Shown here piece by piece: positions 23,462 to 32,909 of a stretch of DNA of 64,000 nucleotides. Source of the stretch: Bacillota bacterium (lineage in GTDB: Bacteria > Bacillota > Clostridia > Lachnospirales > Lachnospiraceae); the NCBI GenBank assembly GCA_023416695.1, contig JAEZGY010000058.1, positions 57,232-121,231 of the forward strand, written 5' to 3'. Every line of letters starts with the position of its first letter. The first letter of the stretch is position 1. The notes under the pieces are model-generated. The model had not been told where the DNA came from. It saw only the letters and a list, made by a program, of their open reading frames with translations, and did no database searches. The translations under genes were made by a program, and so were the position numbers.

Positions 23462-24130
23462 ATGAATTTATCAGTTCTTTTGAATTCAGTTTTATTTCGA
23501 GGTATCACAGAACAAGAGCTAAAAGAGATGAGAGGTTGTCTTGGAGCGTATGAAAAAAGCTATCAAAAAGGTCAGATGGTATATCGTATGGGAGATACAG
23601 TGGATGCGATTGGAGTCGTGGTGACTGGTAGTGTCATTATTGAAAATGATGATATTTGGGGAAATAAGAGTATTCTAGATCATGTAGGACCTGGACAGAT
23701 TTTTGCAGAAACCTATGCGTGCATTCCTGGTGAACCCTTAATGGTAAACGTGGTTGCATCAGAAAAAACAGAGATTCTATTCTTAAATATTTCAAAAGTG
23801 ATAACGACCTGCTGTAAAACTTGTACGTCTCACGGTAAGTTGATTCGTAATCTACTTGCTATAGCCTCACAGAAAAATCTTAATTTGTCTAGACGTATTT
23901 TTTACACCTCTTCTAAATCCATTAGAGGACGTTTGCTTTCCTATTTATCCCACCAAGCGATGAAAGAGGGAAGTTATGAGGTTGTAATCCCATTTAACAG
24001 GCAACAGCTTGCGGATTATCTAGGAGTGGATAGAAGTGCAATGTCCAATGAATTATCTAAGATGAGGAATGAGGGGATTCTTACCTTTGATAAAAATAAG
24101 TTTATATTAATAAATAAGGAAATTGAATAA
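23462..24130 (+). CDS. Crp/Fnr family transcriptional regulator (HcpR-like)
   Basis: A 222-residue regulator. ATG 23462 is chosen with TTGGAGGG before it. Residues 1-115 form a cyclic-nucleotide-binding-like sensor domain (KGQMVYRMGDTVDAIGVVVTGSV, FAETYACI). A dimer helix then leads to a winged helix-turn-helix (FNRQQLADYLGVDRSAMSNELSKM). Two cysteines in CCKTC near residue 120 could sense redox or a metal, but there is no N-terminal Fe-S Cys cluster as in Fnr. Divergence from hcp and the shared palindrome argue that it controls the nitrosative-stress genes. Confidence 0.9.
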   Translation: MNLSVLLNSVLFRGITEQELKEMRGCLGAYEKSYQKGQMVYRMGDTVDAIGVVVTGSVIIENDDIWGNKSILDHVGPGQIFAETYACIPGEPLMVNVVASEKTEILFLNISKVITTCCKTCTSHGKLIRNLLAIASQKNLNLSRRIFYTSSKSIRGRLLSYLSHQAMKEGSYEVVIPFNRQQLADYLGVDRSAMSNELSKMRNEGILTFDKNKFILINKEIE

Positions 24131-24157
24131 AGATATTACCAAAATTCCACATTTCTA

Positions 24158-24186
24158 TTGACAAAGAATATGCAGTTTACTATAAT
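24158..24186 (+). promoter_or_regulatory. Sigma-A promoter of the symporter gene
   Basis: TTGACA (24158-24163), exact 17-base spacer, TATAAT (24181-24186); consensus quality. Confidence 0.85.
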
Positions 24187-24206
24187 TTAAATAGTTCAGT
24201 ACGTTA

Positions 24207-24232
24207 AAGCATTAATGCTTAAATGCATTAAT
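24207..24232. promoter_or_regulatory. Possible operator repeats in the symporter leader
   Basis: Palindrome AAGCATTAATGCTT (24207-24220) and a second GCATTAATG at 24225-24233 lie 14-40 bases after the expected transcription start. A downstream repressor site is a reasonable guess. Confidence 0.35.
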
Positions 24233-24286
24233 GTGTAAATGTATTTAGTTGGATGTATTTTTGTATAATGTGGGAGGAGTAGAGGA

Positions 24287-25792
24287 ATGGGTATTAAGGT
24301 TTTGCTGTTGGTTGTATTTTTCGCTATTATGGTTGGGGTTGGCTTGATATGTAAAAAAAAGGCAACTAACGTCAATCAGTTTGTACTAGGCGGAAGGAAT
24401 GTAGGGGCTTGGCTCACAGCCTTTGCTTATGGTACCTCTTACTTTTCGGCTGTAATCTTTGTTGGATATGCTGGACAATTTGGATGGAAATATGGTGTTG
24501 CAGCCACTTGGATTGGAATTGGTAATGCGTTACTTGGTACGTTACTGGCATGGGTAGTTCTAGGGAAGAGAACCAGGATTATGACCCATCATTTAGAGAG
24601 CAAGACAATGCCAGATTTCTTTGAGAAACGTTTTGGAAGCAAAGGTTTAAAACTATTTGCTTCGTTGATCGTTTTTATATTTTTGATTCCTTATACAGCT
24701 TCCTTATATAATGGACTATCCCGTTTGTTTGGTATGGCTTTCAACATAGACTATACCTATTGTGTAATTATTATGGCAGTACTAACCGGTATCTATGTCA
24801 TAGCTGGAGGCTATATGGCAACTGCCATCAATGATTTTATTCAAGGTATCATCATGCTTGGTGGTATTGTAGCTGTAGTCGTATCTGTGTTAAATGAGAA
24901 TGGTGGGTTTACAGAGGCCCTACACAGCTTAACCAATATATCAGACACAGCGAATAATGTAGATAAAGGAGCCCTTACCTCACTCTTTGGTCCAGATCCG
25001 ATTAGCTTACTTGGGGTAGTAATTCTAACTTCTCTAGGAACCTGGGGACTTCCACAAATGGTACATAAATTTTATGCAATTAAGGATGAAAGATGCATTA
25101 AGACAGGTGCAATTATCTCTACTATATTTGCTGCAGTGATTGCTGGTGGTTGTTATTTTCTTGGAGGCTTTGGACGTTTATATCATAGTGTGGATATAGC
25201 TAAGGGATATGATCAGATTATGCCAACGATGTTATCGGGGTTGTCTGACTTATTAATAGGTATCGTAATTATCTTGGTGTTATCAGCATCTATGTCCACC
25301 TTATCAGCTTTAGTATTGACTTCTAGCTCGACTCTTACCTTAGACTTTATTAAAGGAACTATTGTAAAAGATATGAAGGATAAGACCCAGCTCTTCGTGA
25401 TGAGAGTATTTATTTCAATATTCATTTTAATTTCAGTTGTTATTGCAATTGTACAGTATAAATCCAAAGTGACCTTCATCGCTCAGCTAATGGGTGTCTC
25501 TTGGGGAGCTTTGGCTGGCTCCTTCCTAGCACCATTTTTCTATGGACTCTTCTGGAAGAGAGTAAACAAAATTGCTGTTTATGCATGTTTTGTTTTCGCA
25601 AGCGGGTTTATTTTGGTCAATATGATGTTTAACAGTATATTCCCTAAGATTTTGCAGTCTCCAATTAATGCAGGGGCATTTGTTATGTTAGCAGGAATGA
25701 TTCTTGTACCAGTGGTAAGCCTTCTTACTGGTAAGCCAGATGAAAAAGTGACAGAAGATGCTTTTTCCTGCTTAAATGAAACGGATATGTAA
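24287..25792 (+). CDS. Sodium:solute symporter (SSS family)
   Basis: A 501-residue transporter with about 13 membrane helices. The SSS family plan is evident: short N-terminal helix, QFVLGGRNVGAWLTAFAYGTSYFSAVIFVGYAGQFG (sodium and substrate region), NGLSRLFG, GGYMATAINDFIQGIIM (signature) and GTWGLPQMVHKFYAIKDE. It is closest in style to the proline/pantothenate group, but the substrate cannot be fixed. The gene has a consensus promoter, a leader with repeats, and a terminator after it, so it is expressed alone. Confidence 0.9.
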   Translation: MGIKVLLLVVFFAIMVGVGLICKKKATNVNQFVLGGRNVGAWLTAFAYGTSYFSAVIFVGYAGQFGWKYGVAATWIGIGNALLGTLLAWVVLGKRTRIMTHHLESKTMPDFFEKRFGSKGLKLFASLIVFIFLIPYTASLYNGLSRLFGMAFNIDYTYCVIIMAVLTGIYVIAGGYMATAINDFIQGIIMLGGIVAVVVSVLNENGGFTEALHSLTNISDTANNVDKGALTSLFGPDPISLLGVVILTSLGTWGLPQMVHKFYAIKDERCIKTGAIISTIFAAVIAGGCYFLGGFGRLYHSVDIAKGYDQIMPTMLSGLSDLLIGIVIILVLSASMSTLSALVLTSSSTLTLDFIKGTIVKDMKDKTQLFVMRVFISIFILISVVIAIVQYKSKVTFIAQLMGVSWGALAGSFLAPFFYGLFWKRVNKIAVYACFVFASGFILVNMMFNSIFPKILQSPINAGAFVMLAGMILVPVVSLLTGKPDEKVTEDAFSCLNETDM

Positions 25793-25832
25793 TTGACTTA
25801 CTCTTTTTTCCCCCAATAAATAATGGTAATAG

Positions 25833-25866
25833 AAAAACACGGAGTGAATGAATTCCGTGTTTTTTT
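25833..25866 (+). terminator. Terminator of the symporter gene
   Basis: AAAAACACGGA / TCCGTGTTTTT stem with T7. Confidence 0.92.
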
Positions 25867-25997
25867 GTATTTCTATGAACGGATGGTATGCCGTTCATTA
25901 AACACAATTTTATGCAACAAAACATGAATAAAATACGTAACAGATGCCAAAAACTATAATGTTTATATGATGAATTCGGCTATTTGACGGACGCATA

Positions 25998-26222
25998 ATG
26001 CTAAATAAAGAAAGTGAGGAATTGCCATTGAATTTTTTTAATCAAACCGCATTAAACGGTGAAAATAACAAACGTTTATATTCCACCTACCCAACCAATC
26101 CCGAGGGAACGGCAGCTTGGTCTGAGGACTCTAAAGTAATTCCAAGAAGTAAGGTTGAGATTCCAGCTATCGCTGATGTTGAGGAAGCGAAAGACTGGGT
26201 AGACAACGAAAGTCGCTTGTAG
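25998..26222 (+). CDS. Small spore-surface-like protein (DUF3787 / CDIF630_02480-like)
   Basis: A 74-residue acidic hydrophilic protein ending 11 bases before the PFOR start codon. The C-terminal half (AWSEDSKVIPRSKVEIPAIA, then DVEEAKDWVDNESRL) resembles what I recall of the DUF3787 group, which includes a C. difficile spore-surface protein; this is a memory-based match. The ATG at 25998 has little ribosome-site support; a TTG at 26028 has GTGAGGA 8 bases upstream and may be the true start, giving 64 residues. Co-transcription with PFOR is likely from the spacing. Confidence 0.65.
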   Translation: MLNKESEELPLNFFNQTALNGENNKRLYSTYPTNPEGTAAWSEDSKVIPRSKVEIPAIADVEEAKDWVDNESRL

Positions 26223-26233
26223 GAGGAGAAGCA

Positions 26234-29200
26234 ATGGGAAAGACAACAATGACAGTGGATGGTAATACTGCAGCCGCCTATGTGGCTTATGGTTTTACTG
26301 AGGTCGCAGCGATTTATCCGATTACGCCATCCTCCACTATGGCAGAGATTGTGGATGAATGGGCGGCTAATGGTCGTAAAAATATGTTTGATCAGGTTGT
26401 AGATGTTGTGGAGATGCAATCTGAAGCAGGAGCAGCAGGAGCTTTTCATGGTTCTCTACAAGGTGGAGCTTTAACGACTACCTTTACGGCATCTCAGGGT
26501 CTATTACTTATGATTCCGAATATGTATAAGGTAGCAGGTGAGCTTCTTCCAGGTGTATTTCATGTCAGTGCACGTGCATTAGCAGCACAAGCACTTAGTA
26601 TCTTTGGTGATCATCAGGATGTTATGGCAGTTAGGCAGACTGGTTGTGTCCTCTTAGCCTCTAACTCTGTGCAAGAGGTTATGGACCTTGCCCCAGTAGC
26701 TCATTTAGCGGCACTTAAAGGTAGGCTTCCTGTAGTACACTTCTTTGACGGTTTCAGAACGAGCCACGAAATTCAGAAGATAGAGGCACTGGAGTATAGT
26801 GACTATAAGGGACTATTAGATATGGAAGCCCTTAAACGCTTTCGAGAAAATAGCCTTTCTCCTAATCATCCAGTTACTAGAGGAACTGCACAGAATCCTG
26901 ATATTTATTTTCAGACAAGAGAAGCCTCCAATCCATTTTATAACAATATTACTCCAGTTATAGAAGAATATCTCGATGAAATGGGGAAGCTGACAGGTCG
27001 TAAATATGGACTCTTCGATTATTATGGAGCAGAAGATGCCGAATATGTCATTGTGGCTATAGGTTCTGTAAATGAAACAATAGAAGAAGTCATTGATTAT
27101 TGCAATAGTAATGGATGTAAGTATGGAGTAGTAAAGGTGCATCTTTATCGACCATTTTCTGTGGAACATTTTCTTAAAAAGATGCCAAAGAGTGTAAAGA
27201 AGGTGGCGGTACTAGATCGAACCAAGGAACCAGGAGCTATTGGAGAACCTTTGTATCTAGATGTATGTACAGCCTTAGCTAAGGAGAAGCAACAGCCAAT
27301 TATTGTAGGCGGACGTTATGGACTTGGATCTAAAGACACAACTCCAGAGGACATTATTAGTGTATATGAGAATCTAAAGCAGGAGTGTCCAAAGAATCAG
27401 TTTACTCTAAGTATTATCGATGATGTTACGAATACCTCATTACACGAGGTTTCTTCAGAATATAAGGTAGCAGAGGGAATTAAGAGCTGTAAGATATGGG
27501 GTCTTGGATCCGATGGTACCGTTGGTGCCAATAAGCAGGCCATTAAGTTAATTGGTAATCTATCAGACCTAAAGGTACAGGCGTATTTTGACTATGATTC
27601 TAAGAAATCAGGTGGTCTAACTGTATCTCATTTACGTTTTGGAGAAAAGCCTATACGGTCTACGTATCTCGTGAAGGATGCAGACTATGTGGCTTGTCAT
27701 AACCAGTCATATGTACACAAATATGATATGTTAGAGGATTTAAAACCAGGAGGTATCTTTGTTCTTAATACCCAGTGGTCCAAGGAACAATTAGATAATG
27801 AACTTCCAGTAGGAATTAAGAAGCAATTGGCTGAAAAGAAAGCTAAGTTCTATATTATTAACGCGGTAAAGATTGCTGAGGAAATTGGACTAGGCAATCG
27901 TATTAATATGATAATGCAGGGTGCCTTCTTCAAATTGATTGATGTACTCCCTCAAGAAGTCTATGTGGATAACTTAAAAACAACCATAGCCAAAATGTAT
28001 GGGAAAAAAGGCGATAAAGTTGTGGCTATGAATCAAGAGGCACTAGTAAAAGGAATCGATTCAGTAGAGGAGGTTGAGGTACCAGAAAGTTGGGCTTCGG
28101 CTGCAGAAGAGAAACAGGAAGAAGAGGTTTGTGAACCTGAATTTATACAAAATATTGTACGACCAATAGAGGCGATGCAAGGAAATAAGTTACCAGTCAG
28201 TGCGTTTACTGGAAGAGAAGATGGAACCTTCCCTAATGGTATCAGTGCCTATGAGAAGCGTGGCGTTGGTGTTAACATCCCAGAGTGGATTGAAGAAAGA
28301 TGTATTCAGTGTAATCAGTGTTCTTATATTTGTCCTCACTCCTGTATACGACCATTCTTACTAGATGAACAGGAAATGGCGGAAGCACCTGATAAATTTG
28401 TGGCGAAGAAGGCTGTTGGAAAAGGATTAGAAGGACTACAGTATCGTATTCAAGTCAGTCCAATGGATTGTACTGGGTGCGGTAACTGTGCAGATATCTG
28501 CCCGGCAAAGGGAAAAGCTCTGATTATGGAAAAGCTATATACCCAATTGCCTCATGAGGTAGAGAACTGGGCATATGCAATTAGCAAGGTAAAGAATAAG
28601 CCAGATAAAGCTACTGCTCATACCGTAAAGGATAGTCAATTCAAGCAGCCACTGATTGAGTTCTCTGGGGCTTGTGCCGGTTGTGGTGAAACACCTTATA
28701 TCAAATTGGTTACCCAGCTCTTCGGCGAGAGAATGATGATTGCCAATGCTACAGGTTGTTCCTCCATTTGGGCAGCTTCTGCACCTTCCACCGTATATAC
28801 AGTCAATCCTGAGGGGAAAGGGCCATCTTGGGGTAACTCTCTATTTGAAGACAATGCAGAATATGGTTTTGGTATGTATCTTGCAGTAAAACACTTAAGA
28901 AACAAGATTAAGACCTTGATGGAAGAGTTGATACAGCTTCATATAGATGACGGCTTAAAGGAACTCTTAGAGGACTGGATTCAGTATAAAGAAGACGGGT
29001 ATGTATCGAAAGAAATCAGTCATAAGGTAATGCATTATCTTCATCAATATGAGACCTCTAATGAAGAAGTAAAAGAGAAGATCAGGCAGCTTATGGAATA
29101 TAAGGATTACTTTGTAAAACGCTCTCATTGGATTCTTGGTGGAGATGGTTGGGCTTATGATATTGGATTTGGCGGATTAGATCAGGTACTATCTACAGGA

Positions 29201-29782
29201 GAGGATATTAATATCTTAGTATTTGATACGGAAATCTATTCCAATACGGGTGGACAATCCTCTAAATCAACACCTTTAGCAGCCATCGCCAAATTTGCTG
29301 CTTCTGGTAAGAAGAGTGGAAAGAAGGACCTTGGCCTGATGATGATGACCTATGGTAACGTATATGTTGCTCAGGTTGGTATTCATGCAGATAATAATCA
29401 GCTTCTTAGAGCTGTGGAGGAAGCAGAACGCTATAAAGGTCCATCCATTATCATATGCTATGCCCCATGTATCAGTCATGGATTAAAGGAAGGTATGGGA
29501 AGAAGTATGGAGACCATTAAAAAGGCAGTAAAATGCGGATACTGGCACCTATACCGATATAACCCAGATTTAAGAAAAGAGGGTAAGAACCCATTTAAAT
29601 TAGATTCCAAAGAACCAACAGAAAGCTTTAGAGACTTTATTATGGCACAGGTTCGTTATGCTGCTTTAATGAAGCAATTTCCAAAGGAAGCAGAGGAATT
29701 ATTCTTAAGAGCTGAGCTAATGTCCAAGGAGCGATATGAGACTTATAAAATGTTAAATGACCAAACATTTGGACAAGAGTAA
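26234..29782 (+). CDS. nifJ: Pyruvate:ferredoxin (flavodoxin) oxidoreductase
   Basis: Central enzyme of anaerobic pyruvate metabolism: pyruvate, CoA and oxidised ferredoxin give acetyl-CoA, CO2 and reduced ferredoxin. It is the single-chain 1182-residue form with all domains: N-terminal domain I (MTVDGNTAAAYVAYGFTEVA, YPITPSSTM), domains II and III, a two-cluster ferredoxin domain (CIQCNQCSYICPHSC near residue 690 and CTGCGNCADICPAKG near 745), and the C-terminal thiamine diphosphate domain (ACAGCGETPY near 815 with its proximal-cluster cysteines, GGDGWAYDIGFGG near 970, NTGGQSSKS). AGGAGGAG before ATG. It is terminated by a strong bidirectional hairpin. Confidence 0.98.
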   Translation: MGKTTMTVDGNTAAAYVAYGFTEVAAIYPITPSSTMAEIVDEWAANGRKNMFDQVVDVVEMQSEAGAAGAFHGSLQGGALTTTFTASQGLLLMIPNMYKVAGELLPGVFHVSARALAAQALSIFGDHQDVMAVRQTGCVLLASNSVQEVMDLAPVAHLAALKGRLPVVHFFDGFRTSHEIQKIEALEYSDYKGLLDMEALKRFRENSLSPNHPVTRGTAQNPDIYFQTREASNPFYNNITPVIEEYLDEMGKLTGRKYGLFDYYGAEDAEYVIVAIGSVNETIEEVIDYCNSNGCKYGVVKVHLYRPFSVEHFLKKMPKSVKKVAVLDRTKEPGAIGEPLYLDVCTALAKEKQQPIIVGGRYGLGSKDTTPEDIISVYENLKQECPKNQFTLSIIDDVTNTSLHEVSSEYKVAEGIKSCKIWGLGSDGTVGANKQAIKLIGNLSDLKVQAYFDYDSKKSGGLTVSHLRFGEKPIRSTYLVKDADYVACHNQSYVHKYDMLEDLKPGGIFVLNTQWSKEQLDNELPVGIKKQLAEKKAKFYIINAVKIAEEIGLGNRINMIMQGAFFKLIDVLPQEVYVDNLKTTIAKMYGKKGDKVVAMNQEALVKGIDSVEEVEVPESWASAAEEKQEEEVCEPEFIQNIVRPIEAMQGNKLPVSAFTGREDGTFPNGISAYEKRGVGVNIPEWIEERCIQCNQCSYICPHSCIRPFLLDEQEMAEAPDKFVAKKAVGKGLEGLQYRIQVSPMDCTGCGNCADICPAKGKALIMEKLYTQLPHEVENWAYAISKVKNKPDKATAHTVKDSQFKQPLIEFSGACAGCGETPYIKLVTQLFGERMMIANATGCSSIWAASAPSTVYTVNPEGKGPSWGNSLFEDNAEYGFGMYLAVKHLRNKIKTLMEELIQLHIDDGLKELLEDWIQYKEDGYVSKEISHKVMHYLHQYETSNEEVKEKIRQLMEYKDYFVKRSHWILGGDGWAYDIGFGGLDQVLSTGEDINILVFDTEIYSNTGGQSSKSTPLAAIAKFAASGKKSGKKDLGLMMMTYGNVYVAQVGIHADNNQLLRAVEEAERYKGPSIIICYAPCISHGLKEGMGRSMETIKKAVKCGYWHLYRYNPDLRKEGKNPFKLDSKEPTESFRDFIMAQVRYAALMKQFPKEAEELFLRAELMSKERYETYKMLNDQTFGQE

Positions 29783-29785
29783 ACA

Positions 29786-29812
29786 AAAGGGCTGTCTTAT
29801 GACAGCCCTAAT
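29786..29812. terminator. Bidirectional terminator after PFOR
   Basis: AGGGCTGTC / GACAGCCCT stem with a 4-base loop, flanked by A and T stretches. Confidence 0.88.
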
Positions 29813-29813
29813 T

Positions 29814-30719
29814 TTAGGCAATATGCTTGGTTAGATAATCTAACCATTTGATACAAGCATCTTTCGTTAGATGTACTCCATCTACCGCAGAGTCCTCTGG
29901 AAGATAGGTACCAGACTTTGTGACAGCCTCCTGAACATTTAAGAAGTGGACGCCTAAATTTTTAGTCATAGCTAAGATTGTTTTATTAAACTTTTTAACA
30001 TTAGTTAAATTATAGATGTTACTGCTGTCCGATTTAGTCTTTGTAACTGGAATTATAGATTGTACATAGATTTCAGCATCCGGTTGGATTTCTTTTATGT
30101 ACTTAATTAATTCCTCATACTTATCTTTGAACGTGGAAGTGTATGGCCAACCTAATTCATTTACGCCAAACATAATAAATACCTTTTTATACTTCCCTTC
30201 TTTTAAAGCATCAAGAATGGTACCCTTTTTCCCATTTTTAAGCTTAATTACTTTCTCCGTCATAGCTGTTGAAACTGTTAATCCTCGATGGGTGATAAAT
30301 CTAGCCGTGGAAAGATTGGTTTTTAACTGCAATCCTTCTGTTCTTGAATCCCCAATAAATACACTATCCGCAAACAATTCTTTTGCAGAAGTCTTATCGG
30401 TAGAAGGATTTATGGTAGGGCTAGGCTTTACTGTAACAGTTGGTGAGGATGAGGGTGGAGTAGAGGGCGCTAGTGTTGGCGTAATCGTTGGTACCATTGA
30501 AGGTGTTAATGTTGGCATGACAGAAGGTGTCATAGATGGTAAAACAGTGGGTGTTTGACCTTGTACCATACCACTTTTAATGACCTCTTGTGTTTGTGAT
30601 TTTCTATCTGTATTGATTTTTACAATAACGATACAGACACAAACAAGCAACATCTCCAGTATAACCATACAGGTTAAAATTACTTCCTTTTTAAGTCGCT
30701 TTTGATTGTTCTCTTCCAT
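29814..30719 (-). CDS. Membrane-anchored SGNH/GDSL hydrolase
   Basis: A 301-residue cell-surface esterase-type protein. The ATG at 30719 is preferred because GGAG lies 6 bases before it; another ATG at 30731 would add four residues. A basic cytoplasmic start, one membrane helix (VILTCMVILEMLLVCVCIVIVK), a Pro/Ser/Thr-rich repeat linker of about 60 residues (PTLTPSMVPTITPTLAPS) and then the catalytic domain with the nucleophile in VFIGDSRTEG, the oxyanion Gly and Asn in MFGVNELGW, and the Asp/His pair in VDGVHLTKDA. It probably deacylates or deacetylates wall polysaccharide; the substrate is unknown. Decameric repeats lie in its leader. Confidence 0.88.
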   Translation of the reverse strand: MEENNQKRLKKEVILTCMVILEMLLVCVCIVIVKINTDRKSQTQEVIKSGMVQGQTPTVLPSMTPSVMPTLTPSMVPTITPTLAPSTPPSSSPTVTVKPSPTINPSTDKTSAKELFADSVFIGDSRTEGLQLKTNLSTARFITHRGLTVSTAMTEKVIKLKNGKKGTILDALKEGKYKKVFIMFGVNELGWPYTSTFKDKYEELIKYIKEIQPDAEIYVQSIIPVTKTKSDSSNIYNLTNVKKFNKTILAMTKNLGVHFLNVQEAVTKSGTYLPEDSAVDGVHLTKDACIKWLDYLTKHIA

Positions 30720-30739
30720 AGTGCTCTCCATCCCGCTAA

Positions 30740-30775
30740 CGATATTAGTCGATACAAATCGATACTATGGATATT
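30740..30775. repeat. Decameric GATAY repeats in the leader of the SGNH hydrolase gene
   Basis: CGATAT at 30740, CGATAC at 30750 and 30760 and GGATAT at 30769 form a near-perfect 10-base periodic array 20-55 bases before the start codon. Shared with the promoter of the XRE gene (9379-9414). Confidence 0.4.
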
Positions 30776-30846
30776 TTACTACATAAGTAGATTTAAATTG
30801 TTACAAATCTATTATATTTCATTACGAAGATACTAAATATGAAAGA

Positions 30847-31794
30847 TTATCGTTCTTCTCTATAATAGCTTAGACCACAGGAAGCTGGTTGAGAGCTCTC
30901 TTTGGACTTTTTCATAGAGGTAAAGATTAATACAACGATGGTTAGGAGGAATGGTAGCATTTTATAAAAGGCAGTTGGAATCGGGATAATATCTTTTGGA
31001 GCATAAAGCATAATGACACTAAAGGCACCGAATACAAAGGAGCCAAGGATGGCTTTTAACGGACTCCATGCGGCAAAAATAACAAGGGCCACACTGATCC
31101 AGCCAATACCATTGACAGAGTTATTATTCCACACACCCATACCATTGATTATAGAGATGTAGGCACCACCTATTCCACAGATACCGCCACCTAGTAATAC
31201 ATGAATATATTTTGTTCTTGTAACATTTATACCGGCTGCATCTGCCGCAGCAGGATTTTCTCCAACGGCTCTCATATTAAGACCTGGCTTTGTTTTCTTG
31301 ATGTAAAGTCCAAGAAGTACAGCAACAAGAATGGAGAAATAAACCAAAATATTATGAGAAAATAACAGGTTACCAACTATTGGAATGTCCCCCAGTACAG
31401 GAAGAGGCTTTTCTGCTAGAACGTCAATCATATTGTCGGATAGCTTGGGTGTTACTTCAGTTCCAGCAACCATACGGTTTCCAAAGAAGTTAGAGAGACC
31501 TGTACCAAATATCGTTAAGGTAAGACCAGTTACGTTTTGGTTTGCCATAAAAGTAATGGTTAAGATGGCATAGATTAAGGCTCCTAGCATACCCATTAGG
31601 AACGCAGCAATGATGGCAAGAATTAGGTTATCTGTTTTATAAGCTACAAAAAAGCCCATAAAAGCGCCCATACACATCATACCTTCCACACCAAGGTTAA
31701 GACTTCCACTTTTTTCTGTTACAATCTCACCACTGGTACCAAAAAGAAGAGGAACACCAGCTTTAATAGAAGCAAATAGGAAATTTAATAGCAT
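30847..31794 (-). CDS. Nucleoside ABC transporter permease 2 (YufQ/NupC-like)
   Basis: Second permease of the BMP-type importer, 315 residues with about eight helices. Family features include the opening FASIKAGVPLLFGTSGEIVTEKSGSLNLGVEGMM, typical of the BPD_transp_2 group that also holds RbsC, GENPAAADAAGINVTRTKYIHVLLGG, and the ending with INGMGVWNNNSVNGIGWISVALVIFAAW. It is the last gene of the unit, and ATG 31794 lies 2 bases past the previous stop with GGAGGAG. With the other three genes it gives a complete guanosine/purine-nucleoside-type importer. Confidence 0.92.
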   Translation of the reverse strand: MLLNFLFASIKAGVPLLFGTSGEIVTEKSGSLNLGVEGMMCMGAFMGFFVAYKTDNLILAIIAAFLMGMLGALIYAILTITFMANQNVTGLTLTIFGTGLSNFFGNRMVAGTEVTPKLSDNMIDVLAEKPLPVLGDIPIVGNLLFSHNILVYFSILVAVLLGLYIKKTKPGLNMRAVGENPAAADAAGINVTRTKYIHVLLGGGICGIGGAYISIINGMGVWNNNSVNGIGWISVALVIFAAWSPLKAILGSFVFGAFSVIMLYAPKDIIPIPTAFYKMLPFLLTIVVLIFTSMKKSKESSQPASCGLSYYREER

Positions 31795-31796
31795 CT

Positions 31797-32909
31797 TTAG
31801 TTCTCCTCCTTTCGAACCTTTTTGGTAGTGTGACGAAATGTAAATTTGTATCTCGTAAAGAAATCACAGGCCAAAATACAAAAGAGTATAATACCTTGTA
31901 GGATGTCTGGAACAGAAGAAGAGAAACCATAGCTACTTTCCATAACATTACAACCTTTTTCCAAAACACCAAACATAATCGACACAAAGAGGATACCAAA
32001 TGGGTTTAACCTAGCAAGCCACGCAATGATAATAGCAGTAAAGCCAACACCACTTGCAATACCTTCATCTAAGCAGTAGTTTACGCCAGAAGCCTGTAGC
32101 ATACCAGCGATACCACAAATACCACCACTGATAAACATGGTACGAAGAATAATTTTCTTAACATTCATACCTGCATAATTGGCGGTGTTTTCACTTTCAC
32201 CAACAACACTGATTTCATAGCCGTGTTTTGACTTCTTTAAGTAGAAGAATACAAATACCACTAACAAAAGGGCAAAAATCCATCCAATATGAACATTGAA
32301 TATAGTATCAAGACGAGCCCTATCAATAAAGGAGGGAATCTTAGGAAAACCACTGGATTTCTTATCCTTCCAAGGACCTTCCTTTAAGTATACTACAACA
32401 TATAAAGCTACATAGTTTAACATCAAGGTAAACAGAGTTTCGTTAGTGTTGTACTTACTTTTAAAATAGGCTGGAATAAGTCCAAATAATCCACCACCAA
32501 TAAAACCAAAAAGAAACATTACAATAAGAAGAAGTACATGAGGCATATTATTTAGGAATAGAGCAGGAAAAGTAGCAAATACCGCCCCCATAATAAACTG
32601 ACCTTCTGCACCAATATTCCAGAATTTCATCTTAAATGCCAGGGTTACTGCTAGAGATAAGATGACTAGAGGGATTATAATTTCAATTGTCTTTATTATG
32701 TATATAGCATTGGAGAAAGCACCATAGATAATTGTTTTATATGCGATAAATGGATTGTGTCCTAGGCAGAGAATAAAGAGTCCACCAGCAAAAAGAGCTA
32801 CGAGGATAGCAATGAATATAACCAATGCTTGTTTTAATCCATATAATTCCGTACGTTTTTCAATTCTTATTAAAGGCTCTTTCTTCTTAGTTAAGGATTG
32901 ATTAGTCAT
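31797..32909 (-). CDS. Nucleoside ABC transporter permease 1 (YufP/NupB-like)
   Basis: First permease of the BMP-type importer, 370 residues. About nine helices with the family sequences FKMKFWNIGAEGQFIMGAVFATF, YKFKSKYNTNETLFTLMLNY-like region and GESENTANYAGMNVKKIILRTMFISGGICGIAGM. A basic cytoplasmic N-terminus (MTNQSLTKKKEP) is longer than in its partner. ATG 32909 overlaps the ATPase gene by 8 bases with AAAGGAGGAAAG upstream, showing translational coupling. Confidence 0.92.
   Translation of the reverse strand: MTNQSLTKKKEPLIRIEKRTELYGLKQALVIFIAILVALFAGGLFILCLGHNPFIAYKTIIYGAFSNAIYIIKTIEIIIPLVILSLAVTLAFKMKFWNIGAEGQFIMGAVFATFPALFLNNMPHVLLLIVMFLFGFIGGGLFGLIPAYFKSKYNTNETLFTLMLNYVALYVVVYLKEGPWKDKKSSGFPKIPSFIDRARLDTIFNVHIGWIFALLLVVFVFFYLKKSKHGYEISVVGESENTANYAGMNVKKIILRTMFISGGICGIAGMLQASGVNYCLDEGIASGVGFTAIIIAWLARLNPFGILFVSIMFGVLEKGCNVMESSYGFSSSVPDILQGIILFCILACDFFTRYKFTFRHTTKKVRKEEN

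Noticed and set aside
26816..27169. 117-codon minus-strand frame inside PFOR
   Set aside because: Shadow of a conserved gene; no start signals.
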